Below are positions 48,970-59,290 of a DNA stretch of 64,000 nt, in pieces. The notes beneath the pieces were generated by a model. It was not told where the DNA came from and searched no databases. It saw only the letters and a list, made by a program, of their open reading frames with translations. Origin of the DNA: Duganella aquatilis. GTDB lineage: Bacteria; Pseudomonadota; Gammaproteobacteria; Burkholderiales; Burkholderiaceae_D. A program made the translations under genes and the position numbers. The stretch spans positions 620,001-684,000 of the forward strand of contig NZ_WKJL01000001.1 of NCBI RefSeq assembly GCF_009674565.1, given 5' to 3'. Within the stretch, counting starts at the first letter, position 1. Each line of letters opens with the position of its first letter.

Positions 48970-51390
48970 ATGGCAACCAACAAGAAATCGCCGGCCTCCG
49001 TGATGGGGGCCGGTTCCGTATTGAGCACCGTCGCGGGACCCTCCAACGCCGCGCCGCCCGACAGCCTGGGCGGCGCCAGCCCACAGGAACAGGTCTTGCT
49101 GGCCAAGGTCGCCGGCGGCCAGCAACTGGCGGCCGACATGCCGTTCAACGCCAACAAGGCCGGTGAGCACGGCGAAGCCGCGCGCACGCCGCAAGCCGGC
49201 CAGACCTGTCCCGTGCCGCATCCGGCCGCTACCGGCAGCACCGTCGGCGAAACCTCCGCCTCGGCCAAGACCGGCAGCGGCGTGCCGCCGGTGGGCGTGT
49301 GCCCGGCCGGTGACCTGGACCGCGTGCGCGCCGACGCCGGCGAACAGCGCCTGACCACCAACCAGGGCGTGCCGATTGCCGACAACCAGAATTCGCTGAA
49401 GGTCGGCCTGCGCGGCCCGACCGCGCTGGAAGACTTCATCCTGCGCGAAAAAATCACCCACTTCGACCACGAACGCATCCCGGAACGCGTGGTGCACGCG
49501 CGCGGTTCGGCGGCGCACGGCTACTTCGAAAGCTACCAGGACCTGAGCGACATCACGCGCGCCGCGCCGTTCGCGGCGGCCGGCAAACGCACGCCGGTGT
49601 TCGTGCGCTTCTCCACCGTGGCCGGCGAGCGCGGTTCGGCCGACACCGTGCGCGATGTGCGCGGCTTCGCCGTCAAGTTCTACACCGACGAAGGCAACTG
49701 GGATCTGGTCGGTAACAACATCCCGGTGTTCTTCATCCAGGACGCGATGAAGTTCCCGGACCTGATCCACTCGGTCAAGCCGGAACCGCACAACGCGATT
49801 CCGCAGGCGGCCAGCGCGCACGACACCTTCTGGGACTTCGTCACGCTGATGCCGGAATCGACGCACATGCTGATGTGGCATCTGTCCGACCGCGCCATTC
49901 CGCGCAGCTACCGCACCATGCAGGGCTTCGGCGTCCACACCTTCCGCCTGGTGAACGCGCAGGGCGAGTCGGTGTTCTGCAAATTCCACTGGCAGCCGGT
50001 GGGCGGCACGCACTCGCTGGTGTGGGACGAAGCGGCCAAGATCATCGGCGCCGATCCGGACTTCCACCGCCGCGACCTGTGGGAAGCCATCGAGGCGGGC
50101 GCCTATCCGGAATGGGAACTGGGCCTGCAGATCTTCACCGAGCAACAGGCCGAGTCCTTCCCGTTCGACGTGCTGGACGCGACCAAGCTGGTGCCGGAAG
50201 AACTGGTGCCGGTGCAGGTGGTCGGCAAGATGACGCTGAACCGCAACCCGGACAACTTCTTCGCCGAGACCGAGCAGGTGGCCTTCTGCACCGCGCACAT
50301 CGTGCCGGGCATCGACTTCTCCAACGACCCGCTGCTGCAGGGGCGCATCCACTCCTACCTGGATACGCAGATCAGCCGCCTGGGCGGCGCCAACTTCCAC
50401 GAAATTCCGATCAACGCGCCGCTGGCGCCGGTGCACAACAACCAGCGCGACGGCATGCACCGCCAGGCCGTGCATCGCGGCCGCGTGGCGTACGAGCCGA
50501 ATTCGCTGGGCGGCGGCTGTCCGTTCCAGGCCGGCATGGCCGGCTTCACCACGGCGCGCAGCCAGATGCCGCAGCCGCCGGAGGACAAGGTGCGCGGCAA
50601 GCCGGAACTGTTCGCCGACCACTACTCGCAGGCGCGCCTGTTCTGGATCAGCCAGACGCCGGCCGAGCAGGCGCACATCGTCAACGCCTACCGCTTCGAA
50701 TTGAGCCGGGTGACGGTGCCGGCCATCCGCGTGCGGTTGCTGTCGATGCTGGCCAATGTCGATCCTATCCTGGCCGAAGGCGTGGCGCAGGGCCTGGGCA
50801 TGGACCTGCCGCCGCCGATGCCGCTGGCGACCGATGCGCCGCCGCCACAGTACGAGCCATCGCCGCCGCTGTCGCTGCTGGCGCGTCCCGGCGCGCTTGG
50901 CGTCAAGACGCGCAAGGTGGCGATCCTGGCCGGCCATGGTGTCGAGGCGGACGGCGTGAAAGCCATCTACGCCGACCTGCTGGCCGCCGGCGCCACGCCG
51001 CGTGTGGTGGCGCCGCAACTGGGCCAGCTGACGGCGGTTGACGGCAGCCGCCTGGATATCGAGATCTCGATCGAGGCCGCGCCGGCGGTGCTGTACGACG
51101 CGGTGATCATCGCCGACGGCGCCACCAGCGCCGCCATGCTGGCCGACGATTCCGACGCGCGCGATTTCGTGCGCCAGCAGTACCGCCACTGCAAGCCTAT
51201 CCTGGCGGTCGGCGCGGGGAAAGCCTTGCTGAAGGCAGCCGGCATTCCGGCGGCCATGCAGGACGGTTCGCCGGACCTGGCGCAATGGCAGGTGGAGGCC
51301 AGTGCGCTGGACGGCGCGCTGGCGGCGTTCAAGGAAGCGCTGGCCGGGCATCGCCCCTTCCAGCGTGAAACAGACGCGGCGCCCCTGTAA
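48970..51390 (+). CDS. katE: large-subunit catalase HPII
   Basis: An 806-residue clade 2 catalase. After an N-terminal extension of about 130 residues come the catalase core with His176 in [13 protein letters not shown], Asn in [12 protein letters not shown], the proximal heme Tyr in [11 protein letters not shown], and a C-terminal flavodoxin/DJ-1-like domain (about 645-790; [28 protein letters not shown]). It decomposes hydrogen peroxide in the cytoplasm. The extension has two Cys-Pro motifs (QTCPVPHP and GVCPAGDL). Probably sigma-S-type stress expression, but no promoter was identified. Confidence 0.95.
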   Translation: MATNKKSPASVMGAGSVLSTVAGPSNAAPPDSLGGASPQEQVLLAKVAGGQQLAADMPFNANKAGEHGEAARTPQAGQTCPVPHPAATGSTVGETSASAKTGSGVPPVGVCPAGDLDRVRADAGEQRLTTNQGVPIADNQNSLKVGLRGPTALEDFILREKITHFDHERIPERVVHARGSAAHGYFESYQDLSDITRAAPFAAAGKRTPVFVRFSTVAGERGSADTVRDVRGFAVKFYTDEGNWDLVGNNIPVFFIQDAMKFPDLIHSVKPEPHNAIPQAASAHDTFWDFVTLMPESTHMLMWHLSDRAIPRSYRTMQGFGVHTFRLVNAQGESVFCKFHWQPVGGTHSLVWDEAAKIIGADPDFHRRDLWEAIEAGAYPEWELGLQIFTEQQAESFPFDVLDATKLVPEELVPVQVVGKMTLNRNPDNFFAETEQVAFCTAHIVPGIDFSNDPLLQGRIHSYLDTQISRLGGANFHEIPINAPLAPVHNNQRDGMHRQAVHRGRVAYEPNSLGGGCPFQAGMAGFTTARSQMPQPPEDKVRGKPELFADHYSQARLFWISQTPAEQAHIVNAYRFELSRVTVPAIRVRLLSMLANVDPILAEGVAQGLGMDLPPPMPLATDAPPPQYEPSPPLSLLARPGALGVKTRKVAILAGHGVEADGVKAIYADLLAAGATPRVVAPQLGQLTAVDGSRLDIEISIEAAPAVLYDAVIIADGATSAAMLADDSDARDFVRQQYRHCKPILAVGAGKALLKAAGIPAAMQDGSPDLAQWQVEASALDGALAAFKEALAGHRPFQRETDAAPL

Positions 51391-51419
51391 AAGCGCTTAT
51401 CACCATCGAAGTATTTAAC

Positions 51420-51449
51420 AATGGCGGGCATAGTGATATGCTCGCCATT
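51420..51449. promoter_or_regulatory. 30-bp dyad between catalase and efflux operon
   Basis: AATGGCG (51420-51426) pairs with CGCCATT (51443-51449), and inside it GCAT (51428-51431) pairs with ATGC (51438-51441). It lies 29 bases after the catalase stop and 51 bases before the MFS start. It can be an operator for the efflux operon or a catalase terminator followed by a poor T-rich stretch. Confidence 0.5.
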
Positions 51450-51499
51450 AATGCTTTTCGTCTCCTCCCCCCAAAAGAAAGAATCAGGACACCTGACGC

Positions 51500-53122
51500 A
51501 TGGACGTTTACGCCCCCCAAACCTGGCAACCGCACGAGCGTCCCGTCCTGCCCGGATCGCCGTCCAATCCGGACCATCCATTCTGGACGCGCGTCGCCTT
51601 CCTGATTGTCGGTTTCATCGTCGCCATCACCGGCGGCCTTGGGAATGCGCTGGTGTCGGTCAATCTGCCCTACCTGCAAGGATCGCTCGGCGTGTTCACC
51701 ACCGAGATCCAGTGGCTGCCGGCCGCCTATGTGATGGCCAACGTTTCGATGAACCTGTTGCTGGTCAAATTCCGCCAGCAGTACGGGCTGCGACTGTTCA
51801 CTGAACTGTTCCTGGTGCTGTATGCGGTGGTCACGGTGGCGCACCTGTTCGTGCACGGCCTGGGATCGGCCATCGCGGTGCGTGCCGCGCACGGCATGAG
51901 CGGCGCGGCGCTGACCACCCTGGGCCTGTACTACACCTTGCAGGCCTTCCCCGCCAAGCACCGGCTCAAGGGGGCGGTGCTTGGCGTCGGCTTTTCGCAA
52001 CTGGCCATTCCGATGGCGCGGCTGTTTTCGTCGGAGCTGATGGAGTTCGGCGAATGGCGCGGCCTGTACTTCTTCGAACTGGGACTGGCGCTGGTGTCGC
52101 TGGCGTGCGTTCTGTGGCTCAAGCTGCCGCCGGGCGACCGCATCAAGGTGTTCGAGAAAATGGACTTCGTCACCTTCGGCCTGTTCGCGCCCGGCGTGGC
52201 GCTGCTGTCGGCGGTGCTGGCGCTGGGCCGCACCGTGTGGTGGCTGGACACGCCCTGGGTGGGCTATGCGCTGGCCGGCGCGATTGCGCTGATTGTCGCC
52301 GCGCTGGCGATCGAGCATAACCGCGCGCGGCCGCTGCTCAACACGCGCTGGCTGATCAATCCCAACATCGCGCGCCTGGCCACCTCGGTGCTGCTGATCC
52401 GCGTGGTGCAGTCGGAGGCCAGCGGCACGGTGGGCTTTCTGCAGGCGCTGGGACTGAACAACGACCAGATGCTGACCTTGTGGTGGATCGTGATGATCGG
52501 CGCGGTGGCCGGCATGGTGGTCAGCGCGCTGTATATCGCACCGTCGCGCATTCCCGGCCAGCTGCTGTTTTCGCTGGCGGTGATGGCGCTGGGCGCCTAC
52601 CTGGATTCGGATTCCACCAACCTTACGCGGCCGCAGGATCTGTATGTCAGCCAGTTCCTGCTGGGCTTTGGCGGCGCGCTGTTTGTCGGGCCGACGTTTA
52701 TTTCCGGTTTTGGCGCGGTGATCGCGGCGCCGAATAACCTGGTCAGTTTCTCGGTCATGTTCAGCATTACGCAAACCCTGGGCAGCCTGCTTGGCACGGC
52801 GATCACCGGCACTTTCCAGGTGTGGCGCGAGAAGTACCATTCCAGCATTCTGGTCGAACATCTGACCCAGCTCGATCCGCTGGTGGCGGCGCGGATTCAG
52901 TCGGGCGGCCTGGCTTCACTCAGCGCGGCCGCCACGCGCGAGGCCAATGTGCTCGCCTATAACGACGTGTTCCTGGCCATCACCGTGCTGGCGCTGTTCA
53001 CCATGGCCGGTTTGCTGACCCATTATCTGTGGACGGCGTGCGTGACCCACACTCCCAAGTCGGTGCCCAATGCGCAAGCAGGCATCACCAACGTCTCTCT
53101 CAACAATTCCGGATCCCGCTGA
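51500..53122 (+). CDS. MFS drug efflux transporter, DHA2 (EmrB-like)
   Basis: A 540-residue, about 14-helix drug:H+ antiporter of the EmrB/QacA type. Helix 1 is FWTRVAFLIVGFIVAITGGLGNALVSVNLPYLQGSLG, and motif-like RAAHGMSGAALTTLG and the long C-terminal part follow. It works with the EmrA-like protein encoded five bases downstream and an outer-membrane channel encoded third, forming a tripartite pump that extrudes toxic compounds. The first gene of a three-gene operon; a dyad lies upstream. Confidence 0.9.
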   Translation: MDVYAPQTWQPHERPVLPGSPSNPDHPFWTRVAFLIVGFIVAITGGLGNALVSVNLPYLQGSLGVFTTEIQWLPAAYVMANVSMNLLLVKFRQQYGLRLFTELFLVLYAVVTVAHLFVHGLGSAIAVRAAHGMSGAALTTLGLYYTLQAFPAKHRLKGAVLGVGFSQLAIPMARLFSSELMEFGEWRGLYFFELGLALVSLACVLWLKLPPGDRIKVFEKMDFVTFGLFAPGVALLSAVLALGRTVWWLDTPWVGYALAGAIALIVAALAIEHNRARPLLNTRWLINPNIARLATSVLLIRVVQSEASGTVGFLQALGLNNDQMLTLWWIVMIGAVAGMVVSALYIAPSRIPGQLLFSLAVMALGAYLDSDSTNLTRPQDLYVSQFLLGFGGALFVGPTFISGFGAVIAAPNNLVSFSVMFSITQTLGSLLGTAITGTFQVWREKYHSSILVEHLTQLDPLVAARIQSGGLASLSAAATREANVLAYNDVFLAITVLALFTMAGLLTHYLWTACVTHTPKSVPNAQAGITNVSLNNSGSR

Positions 53123-53127
53123 ATCAC

Positions 53128-54330
53128 ATGGCTAATAACGATACTCCAGACAACGCATCCCACTCCGACAGCCGCATGGCGGCGATGGCCGCGGCTGCCG
53201 CAGCGGCGGCAGTCGCCGCATCGGCGCCAGCCGCACCGGCGCCCGACCGGCGCGGGCAGATCATTTCGGCCATCCTGTTCTCGCTGGTGGCCCTGATCGG
53301 CGTGCTGGTGGTGCTGTACGCGTGGCGGCTGCCGCCGTTCAGCAGCGCCGTGGTGTCGACCGAGAACGCGCTGGTGCGCGGACAGGTGACGCTGATCGGC
53401 ACGCAGCTGCCGGGCTACGTGGTCGACGTCAAGGTGCAGGACTTCCAGTACGTGAAGCAGGGCGAGGTGCTGGCGCTGATCGACGACCGTATCTACCAGC
53501 AGCGTTACGAACAGGCGCAGGCGCAGCTGGCGGCGCAGAAGGCGGCGCTGGAGAACTGGGCGCAGTCGCGCCGCTCGGCCGAGTCGAGCGTGCTGCTGAA
53601 CGAGGCCACCCTGGCCAATGCGCAGGCGCAGCTGTCCAAGTCGGTGGCGGATCTGAAGCGCGTCGATTCGCTGGCGGCGGACGGCTCGCTGTCCCTGCGC
53701 GAGCAGGATTCGTCCAAGGCCGCCAATGCGCAGACTTCCGCCGCCGTGGCGCAGGCGCGCGCGCAGCTGGAAATCGCCAGGCAGCAGGTGCTGTCGGTGG
53801 CCGTGAGCAAGCAGTCGCTGGAGGCAGCGGTGGCGAACGCGGAAGCGGCGCTGAAGGCGGCCAAGGTGGATCTGGATAACACGCGCATCACGGCGCCGGA
53901 AGACGGCCAGCTGGGCCAGGTCACGGTGCGCAAGGGCGCCTATGTGAACACCGGCGCGCAGTTGATGGGATTGGTGCCCAAGCAGCTGTGGGTGATCGCC
54001 AACCTGAAAGAGACGCAGATGAACGGCGTGCAGGTGGGACAGCCGGCCACGTTCAAGGTGGATGCGCTGGATGGCAAGCAGCTGACCGGCGTGGTGGAGC
54101 GCATTTCGCCGGCCACCGGTTCGGAATTCAGCGTGCTGCCGGCCGATAATGCGACCGGCAACTTCGTCAAGATCGCGCAGCGCATCCCGGTGCGGATTCG
54201 CATCGATCAGGGGCAGGCCAATGCGCGCCGGCTGGCGCCGGGCATGTCGGTGATCGTCAGCATCGATACGTCAGTGAAGACGCGGACGCAGGAGGCGCCT
54301 GTCGCAGACGCGAACGGAGCCAAGCCATGA
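53128..54330 (+). CDS. HlyD-family membrane-fusion protein (EmrA-like)
   Basis: A 400-residue periplasmic adaptor. The first 45 residues are Ala-rich and hydrophilic, then one transmembrane helix (IISAILFSLVALIGVLVVLYAW), a biotinyl-lipoyl strand pair (LIGTQLPGYVVDVKVQDFQYVKQGEVLALID), a long alpha-helical hairpin (about 130-260) and a second barrel part (NLKETQMNGVQVGQPATFKVD). It links the MFS pump with the outer-membrane channel. The stop overlaps the next start (ATGA). Confidence 0.92.
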   Translation: MANNDTPDNASHSDSRMAAMAAAAAAAAVAASAPAAPAPDRRGQIISAILFSLVALIGVLVVLYAWRLPPFSSAVVSTENALVRGQVTLIGTQLPGYVVDVKVQDFQYVKQGEVLALIDDRIYQQRYEQAQAQLAAQKAALENWAQSRRSAESSVLLNEATLANAQAQLSKSVADLKRVDSLAADGSLSLREQDSSKAANAQTSAAVAQARAQLEIARQQVLSVAVSKQSLEAAVANAEAALKAAKVDLDNTRITAPEDGQLGQVTVRKGAYVNTGAQLMGLVPKQLWVIANLKETQMNGVQVGQPATFKVDALDGKQLTGVVERISPATGSEFSVLPADNATGNFVKIAQRIPVRIRIDQGQANARRLAPGMSVIVSIDTSVKTRTQEAPVADANGAKP

Positions 54331-55724
54331 CCTGGCGCGCAGCGTTCAAGCGCAGGCCCGCTGCGGTGGCGGCCGCGCTGATGCTGGCCGGTTGCGCCGC
54401 GACGGTCGCGCCGCCGCCGGCATCGACGGTGCAGATTCCAGCCGCATGGCGTACCGCCGTCGAGGGCCAGTCCAGCGCGCCGGTGGCGCAGCAATGGTGG
54501 CAAAGTTTCGGCGATCCGGCCCTGACGGCGCTGGTCGACAAGGCCCTGCAAAGCAATGGCGACCTGCGCGTCGCCCGCGCCCGCGTGGCGCAGTACCGTG
54601 CGCTGACCGGCGTGGCGGAGGCGAACCAGAAGCCCAACGTCTCGGTCGACAGCGCGCCGACCCGCACGCGCCAGCTGGCGTGGAACGGCGTGCCGTATGT
54701 GACCAATGTCTACCAGGCCGAATTCCAGGCCAGCTATGAAATCGACGCGTGGGGCAGGCTGGCCGCGCTGACCGACGCCGCCACCGCCACCTATCAGGCG
54801 GAGCAAGCCAACTCCGACGCGGTGGCGCTGTCGATCGCCGCCACCGTGGCGTCGGGCTACCTGAATCTGCGCGGACTGGATGCGCAACTGGCGCTGACCG
54901 AAGCCACGCTGAAGCTGCGCGAGGAATCGGCCAAGCTGGCCAAGCGCCAGTTCGACGTCGGCTACAGTTCGCGGCTGGAGTGGCTGCAGGCGCAGGCCGA
55001 GTACCAGACCACCGCCGAGCAGGTGCCGCAGCTGAAGCGTCAGATCTTCGAGCAGGAAAATGCGCTGTCGATACTCACGGGCGGCAATCCCGGCCCGGTT
55101 GCGCGCGGCGCCGAACTGGCGGACTTGCAGCCGCCGCCGGTGCCGGAAGGCCTGCCGTCCGAACTGCTGCGCCGCCGGCCCGACATCGCCCGCGCCGAAT
55201 ACAACCTGATCGCCATCAACGCCAATCTACAGGCGACGCGCGACCAGCTGCTGCCGTCCTTCAAACTGACGGCGGTGGGGGGTGTGCAAAATCTGAAGTG
55301 GCATGATTTTCTGAATGCGCCGACAGCGCTGTGGCACCTGACCGGTGCGGTGGCCGCGCCGGTATTCGACGGCGGACGCGTACAAAGCCAGACCGACTCG
55401 GTGGCCGCGCAGCGCGACCAGACCATCTACGCGTATGAGAGCGCGGTGCGCGCAGCGTTCTCGGAAACCGAAAACGGCCTGGGCGCCATCGTGCGCCTGC
55501 GCGAGCAGGCGATCCAGAACGACGCCCGCCGCGCCACCGCGGCCGAAACGCTGCGCATCGCCCACAACCGCTACCGCAACGGCTACGCGTCCTACCTCGA
55601 AGAGCTGGACGCCCAGCGCACGCTCTACAGCGCCGACGTCGGCCGTCTGCAACTCAAAACGCGCATCCTGGTCGCCTCGGTAGACCTGTACCGCGTGCTG
55701 GGCGGGGGATGGACTAGGCCTTGA
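54327..55724 (+). CDS. outer-membrane efflux lipoprotein (NodT/OprM family)
   Basis: A 465-residue TolC-like channel of the RND/MFS outer-membrane lipoprotein group. Signal with lipobox LAGC (Cys about 22), WWQSFGDPALTALVDKAL, ASYEIDAWGRLAALTDA, the family phrase ELLRRRPDIARAEYNLIAINANLQATRDQLLPSF and a repeat of the two-fold coiled-coil part. The last gene of the EmrAB-type operon. It converges with the GyrI-like gene, overlapping by 11 bases. Confidence 0.93.
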   Translation: MTWRAAFKRRPAAVAAALMLAGCAATVAPPPASTVQIPAAWRTAVEGQSSAPVAQQWWQSFGDPALTALVDKALQSNGDLRVARARVAQYRALTGVAEANQKPNVSVDSAPTRTRQLAWNGVPYVTNVYQAEFQASYEIDAWGRLAALTDAATATYQAEQANSDAVALSIAATVASGYLNLRGLDAQLALTEATLKLREESAKLAKRQFDVGYSSRLEWLQAQAEYQTTAEQVPQLKRQIFEQENALSILTGGNPGPVARGAELADLQPPPVPEGLPSELLRRRPDIARAEYNLIAINANLQATRDQLLPSFKLTAVGGVQNLKWHDFLNAPTALWHLTGAVAAPVFDGGRVQSQTDSVAAQRDQTIYAYESAVRAAFSETENGLGAIVRLREQAIQNDARRATAAETLRIAHNRYRNGYASYLEELDAQRTLYSADVGRLQLKTRILVASVDLYRVLGGGWTRP

Positions 55725-56175
55725 CCGGGATGCAGAGTTCCGCGGTGAAGACGCCGGTGGCAGGATCCATCGCATAATCGGCCGGATAGCGCTCGAAGCA
55801 GACGCCTTCGGCGGCCTTGCCTTCGGCCTGCAACTGGCCGAAGAACTCGCCCCAGGCCGCCGGCACATCGGCGCCGGTGCCTTCGAACGGCGCCACCGCG
55901 TAGCGGCCAGCCGGCAGGTGCGTCTCCTTGGCCGGCGGCTGGATCGGATAGTCGGCCGACACTTCCACACAGGCGTCGTAGCGGCATTCGGCGGCCGGCG
56001 TGGTGCGCGGATCGTCCTGCGCCACGCCATACGTCACCTTGCCCACCAGCCCGAAAGCCTTCTGCCACGGCGTGAACACCTCTTTCCAGAACTCGCCCAC
56101 CGCAGGACCGAACGGTCCCTTGTAGCGCAGGTAGGCCACTCGCACTTCAGGCAATTCTTTGATTTCGTACTTCAT
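55714..56175 (-). CDS. GyrI/AraC effector-binding-type protein
   Basis: A 153-residue stand-alone effector-binding domain of the GyrI/SbmC (Rob C-terminal) fold: KYEIKELPEVRVAYLRYKGPFG at the start, YDACVEVSADYPIQPPAKETHLPAGRYAVAPFEG, and a conserved Glu in FTAELCIPV. Such proteins bind hydrophobic drugs or inhibit gyrase-targeting toxins. Its start codon lies 29 bases inside the end of the RND pump gene, with GGAGA just upstream, so it belongs to the RND operon and may sequester the same compounds the pump exports. Confidence 0.85.
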   Translation of the reverse strand: MKYEIKELPEVRVAYLRYKGPFGPAVGEFWKEVFTPWQKAFGLVGKVTYGVAQDDPRTTPAAECRYDACVEVSADYPIQPPAKETHLPAGRYAVAPFEGTGADVPAAWGEFFGQLQAEGKAAEGVCFERYPADYAMDPATGVFTAELCIPVKA

Positions 56176-59100
56176 GCATGTCTCCTTGATCGTCCTGCCC
56201 GGCCGCCGGTTGGCGGCGCAGCTTGCGCAGCATGCGTTGCAGCCAGTGCTCAAAGTCGTCCACATAGGTGAATACGGCCGGCACCACCAGCAGGCTTAAC
56301 AGCGTTGATGTCATCAGGCCGCCAATCACGGTGATCGCCATCGGTGAACGGAAGCTCGGGTCGGCGCCCCAGCCCAGGGCCAGCGGCATCATGCCCGCGC
56401 CCATCGCAATGGTGGTCATCAGGATCGGACGGCTACGTTTGTGGCAGGCATCGACCAGCGCTTCGAAACGCCCCATGCCTTCCTGGCGCGCCAGAATAGC
56501 ATAATCAACCAACAAGATTGAATTCTTGGTTACGATACCCATCAGCATGATCAGGCCGATCATCGACGGCATCGACAGCGCGCTGCGCGTCACCAGCAGC
56601 GCCACGAAGGCGCCGCCGATCGACAGCGGCAGCGCTGCCAGAATCGTCGCCGGCTGCATGAAGTCCTTGAACAGCAGCACCAGCACGCAGTAGATGCACA
56701 ACACGCCGATCAGCATCGCCAGGCCGAAGCTGGCGAACAGCGACGCCATCTCCTGCGTGTCGCCCAATTCCGCGATCTTCACCGACGGCGGCAGGTTTTT
56801 CAGCGACGGCAGTGCACGGGCCTCGGCGTTGACTTCCCCCAGCGCGCGCTTGCCCAGCTCCACTTCCAGCGTGACGTTGCGGCTGCGGTTCAGGCGATTG
56901 ATCTGCGCCGGGCCGCTTTCCATCGTGATGTCGGCCACGGTGGCCAGCAGCACCGGGCCGTTCTTGCCCGGCACGGTGAGGCGGCCGATGGCGTCCAGGT
57001 CGGCGCGCACGGCGTCCGGCAGCTTGACGCGGATCGGCACCTGGCGCTCCGGCAGGTTCATCTTGGTCAGGTCGGTGTCGTAGTCGCCGGCGGTGGCCAC
57101 GCGCACGGTCTGGCCGATGGCGTTGGCGGTCACGCCCAGGTCCGCCGCCCTGGCGAAGTCCGGCGTGACGATGATCTCCGGACGCACCAGCGACGCGGTC
57201 GAGCGCACGTTGCCCACGCCTTTCAGCGTGCGCAGTTCGCGTTCGGCTTTTTGTGCCGCTTCTTTCAGTGCGACCGGGTCTTCGCTGCGCAGCACCAGCT
57301 GCATCTTGACGCCGTTGTCCGGCGGGCCGACCTTGAAGCGGGCGCCGGGAATGGCGTCCAGCTTGTGGCGGATGAGGGCTTCCAGATCGGCCATCGACTC
57401 CTTGCGGTCGGTGCGGTGCACGGTGGTCAGCGTCAGCACGGCGCTGCGCGCTTCGGCGGCGGCGCCGGGCGCGAAGGCGTCGCCGCTGGAACCGCCGCCG
57501 ATGGAGCTGAATACGGACTTGATGCCCTTGACCTGCATCGCCGCCTGGCGCGCGCGTTCGGCCACCACGCTGGTTTCGGCCAGCGTGGAGCCGGGCGGCA
57601 GTTCCAGGTTGATCTGCGTCTGCGCGCGGTCTGCGGCCGGCACAAAGCCGGTCGGCAGCAGGCCGACCAGCATGATCGAACAAACGAAGAACACGGCGGC
57701 GGCAATCGCCGTCACCAGGCGGTTCTTCAGGCACCAGCGCATGACGCGGATGTAGCGCGACATCAGCCAGCCGTCTTTTTCCTCGCGCTGCACGGTGGGC
57801 TTGAGGATGTAGGCGGCCATCATCGGCGTCAGCAGGCGGGCGACCACCAGCGACGCCAGCACGGCGATGACGGCGGTCCAGCCGAACTGCTTGAAGAACA
57901 GGCCGGGAATGCCGCTCATGAAGGCGGTCGGCAGGAACACGGCAACCAGCGCGAAGGTGGTGGCGATGACCGCCATGCCGATTTCGTCGGCCGCTTCGAG
58001 CGCCGCTTCCATCGGCGTTTTACCCATGCGCAGGTGGCGTTCGATGTTTTCGATTTCAACGATGGCGTCGTCCACCAGCACGCCGACCACCAGGGCCAGC
58101 GACAGCAGGGTGACGGTGTTGAGCGTGTAGCCAAACAGGTAGATGCCGAGGAAGGCCGGCATCACCGATAGCGGCAGCGCGGCGGCGGCGACCAGCGTGG
58201 CGCGCCAGTCGCGCAGGAACCACCACACCACCAGCACGGCAAGGATGGCGCCTTCGTACAGCAGTTCCATCGAGCCGTCGAAGTTTTCCTCGACCGGGTG
58301 GGCGTTGTCGATGACCTGTTTCAGTTCGACTTTCGGGTTGTTCTTCTGCAGTTCCTCGATGGCGGTGCGCGCGCCTTTGGCGACCGCCATTTCGCTGGCG
58401 CCCTTGGTGCGGAAGATTTCAAAGCCGATCACCGGCACGCCGTCCTGCAGCGCCACGGCGCGCGGTTCGGAGACGGTGTCGGTGACGGTGGCCACCTGGT
58501 CCAGGCGCACGCGGCGGCCGTCGGTCAGCGGCAGGTCGATGGCGGCCAGTTCGGCGGCCGTCTTCACGGTGGCGATGGTGCGCACCGATTGTTCGGCGCC
58601 GCTGATGTCGCCGCGTCCGCCGGGCGCTTCCTTCTGCACCAGGCGCAGTTGGCGCGAGACGTCCAGCGCCGATACGCGCAGTGCGGCCATGCGGGCGTCG
58701 TCCAGCTCCACGCGGATTTCGCGGTACACGCCGCCGACACGCTTGACCGCGCCGACGCCGGGCACCGCCAGCAGGCGCTTGGCGACGTTGTTGTCGACGA
58801 ACCAGCTCAGTTCCTGGCTGTCCGGCTTTTCACCGGGCGCCTGCGAGGCGGCGGCGGTGAAGGTCAGCACCACGCGGCCGGCGGTGGTGGCCTTGGTCAC
58901 GCTCGGGTCGCGCAGTTCGGCCGGCATGTCGGCCTTGACGCGGGCGACGGCGTCGCGCACGTCGTTCACCGCGTCGGAGATGTTCTTCTCCAGGATGAAT
59001 TCGACGGTGGTGGTGGAGACGCCATCGAGCACGGTGGAGTAGATGTTCTTGATGCCTTGCAGCGTCGCGACTGAGTCTTCGATCTTGCGCGTGACTTCGG

Positions 59101-59281
59101 TTTCCAGCTGCGCCGGCGCGCTGCCGTCCAGTGTGGCGGTGACGGTCACGATGGGCAGTTCGATGTCCGGGAAGTCCTGCACCGGATTGGCCTTGTAGGC
59201 CAGGAAGCCGGCCAGCGACAGCAGTGCAAACAGCATGATCGCCGGGATCGGATTCCTGATGGAGAGGGCGGAGAAGTTCAT
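56147..59281 (-). CDS. RND efflux transporter (HAE1/AcrB-like)
   Basis: A 1044-residue RND pump: NFSALSIRNPIPAIMLFALLSLAGFLAY as helix 1, porter domains, the acidic proton-relay pair in VVGVLVDDAIVEIENI, and the second repeat with ITKNSILLVDYA-like sequence (MGIVTKNSILLVDYAILAR). It exports drugs or other hydrophobic molecules using proton flow. It lies in one operon with membrane-fusion and outer-membrane genes upstream (10-base gap) and the GyrI-like gene that overlaps its end. Substrate not predictable. Confidence 0.95.
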   Translation of the reverse strand: MNFSALSIRNPIPAIMLFALLSLAGFLAYKANPVQDFPDIELPIVTVTATLDGSAPAQLETEVTRKIEDSVATLQGIKNIYSTVLDGVSTTTVEFILEKNISDAVNDVRDAVARVKADMPAELRDPSVTKATTAGRVVLTFTAAASQAPGEKPDSQELSWFVDNNVAKRLLAVPGVGAVKRVGGVYREIRVELDDARMAALRVSALDVSRQLRLVQKEAPGGRGDISGAEQSVRTIATVKTAAELAAIDLPLTDGRRVRLDQVATVTDTVSEPRAVALQDGVPVIGFEIFRTKGASEMAVAKGARTAIEELQKNNPKVELKQVIDNAHPVEENFDGSMELLYEGAILAVLVVWWFLRDWRATLVAAAALPLSVMPAFLGIYLFGYTLNTVTLLSLALVVGVLVDDAIVEIENIERHLRMGKTPMEAALEAADEIGMAVIATTFALVAVFLPTAFMSGIPGLFFKQFGWTAVIAVLASLVVARLLTPMMAAYILKPTVQREEKDGWLMSRYIRVMRWCLKNRLVTAIAAAVFFVCSIMLVGLLPTGFVPAADRAQTQINLELPPGSTLAETSVVAERARQAAMQVKGIKSVFSSIGGGSSGDAFAPGAAAEARSAVLTLTTVHRTDRKESMADLEALIRHKLDAIPGARFKVGPPDNGVKMQLVLRSEDPVALKEAAQKAERELRTLKGVGNVRSTASLVRPEIIVTPDFARAADLGVTANAIGQTVRVATAGDYDTDLTKMNLPERQVPIRVKLPDAVRADLDAIGRLTVPGKNGPVLLATVADITMESGPAQINRLNRSRNVTLEVELGKRALGEVNAEARALPSLKNLPPSVKIAELGDTQEMASLFASFGLAMLIGVLCIYCVLVLLFKDFMQPATILAALPLSIGGAFVALLVTRSALSMPSMIGLIMLMGIVTKNSILLVDYAILARQEGMGRFEALVDACHKRSRPILMTTIAMGAGMMPLALGWGADPSFRSPMAITVIGGLMTSTLLSLLVVPAVFTYVDDFEHWLQRMLRKLRRQPAAGQDDQGDMHEVRNQRIA

Positions 59282-59290
59282 GGACTGTCC

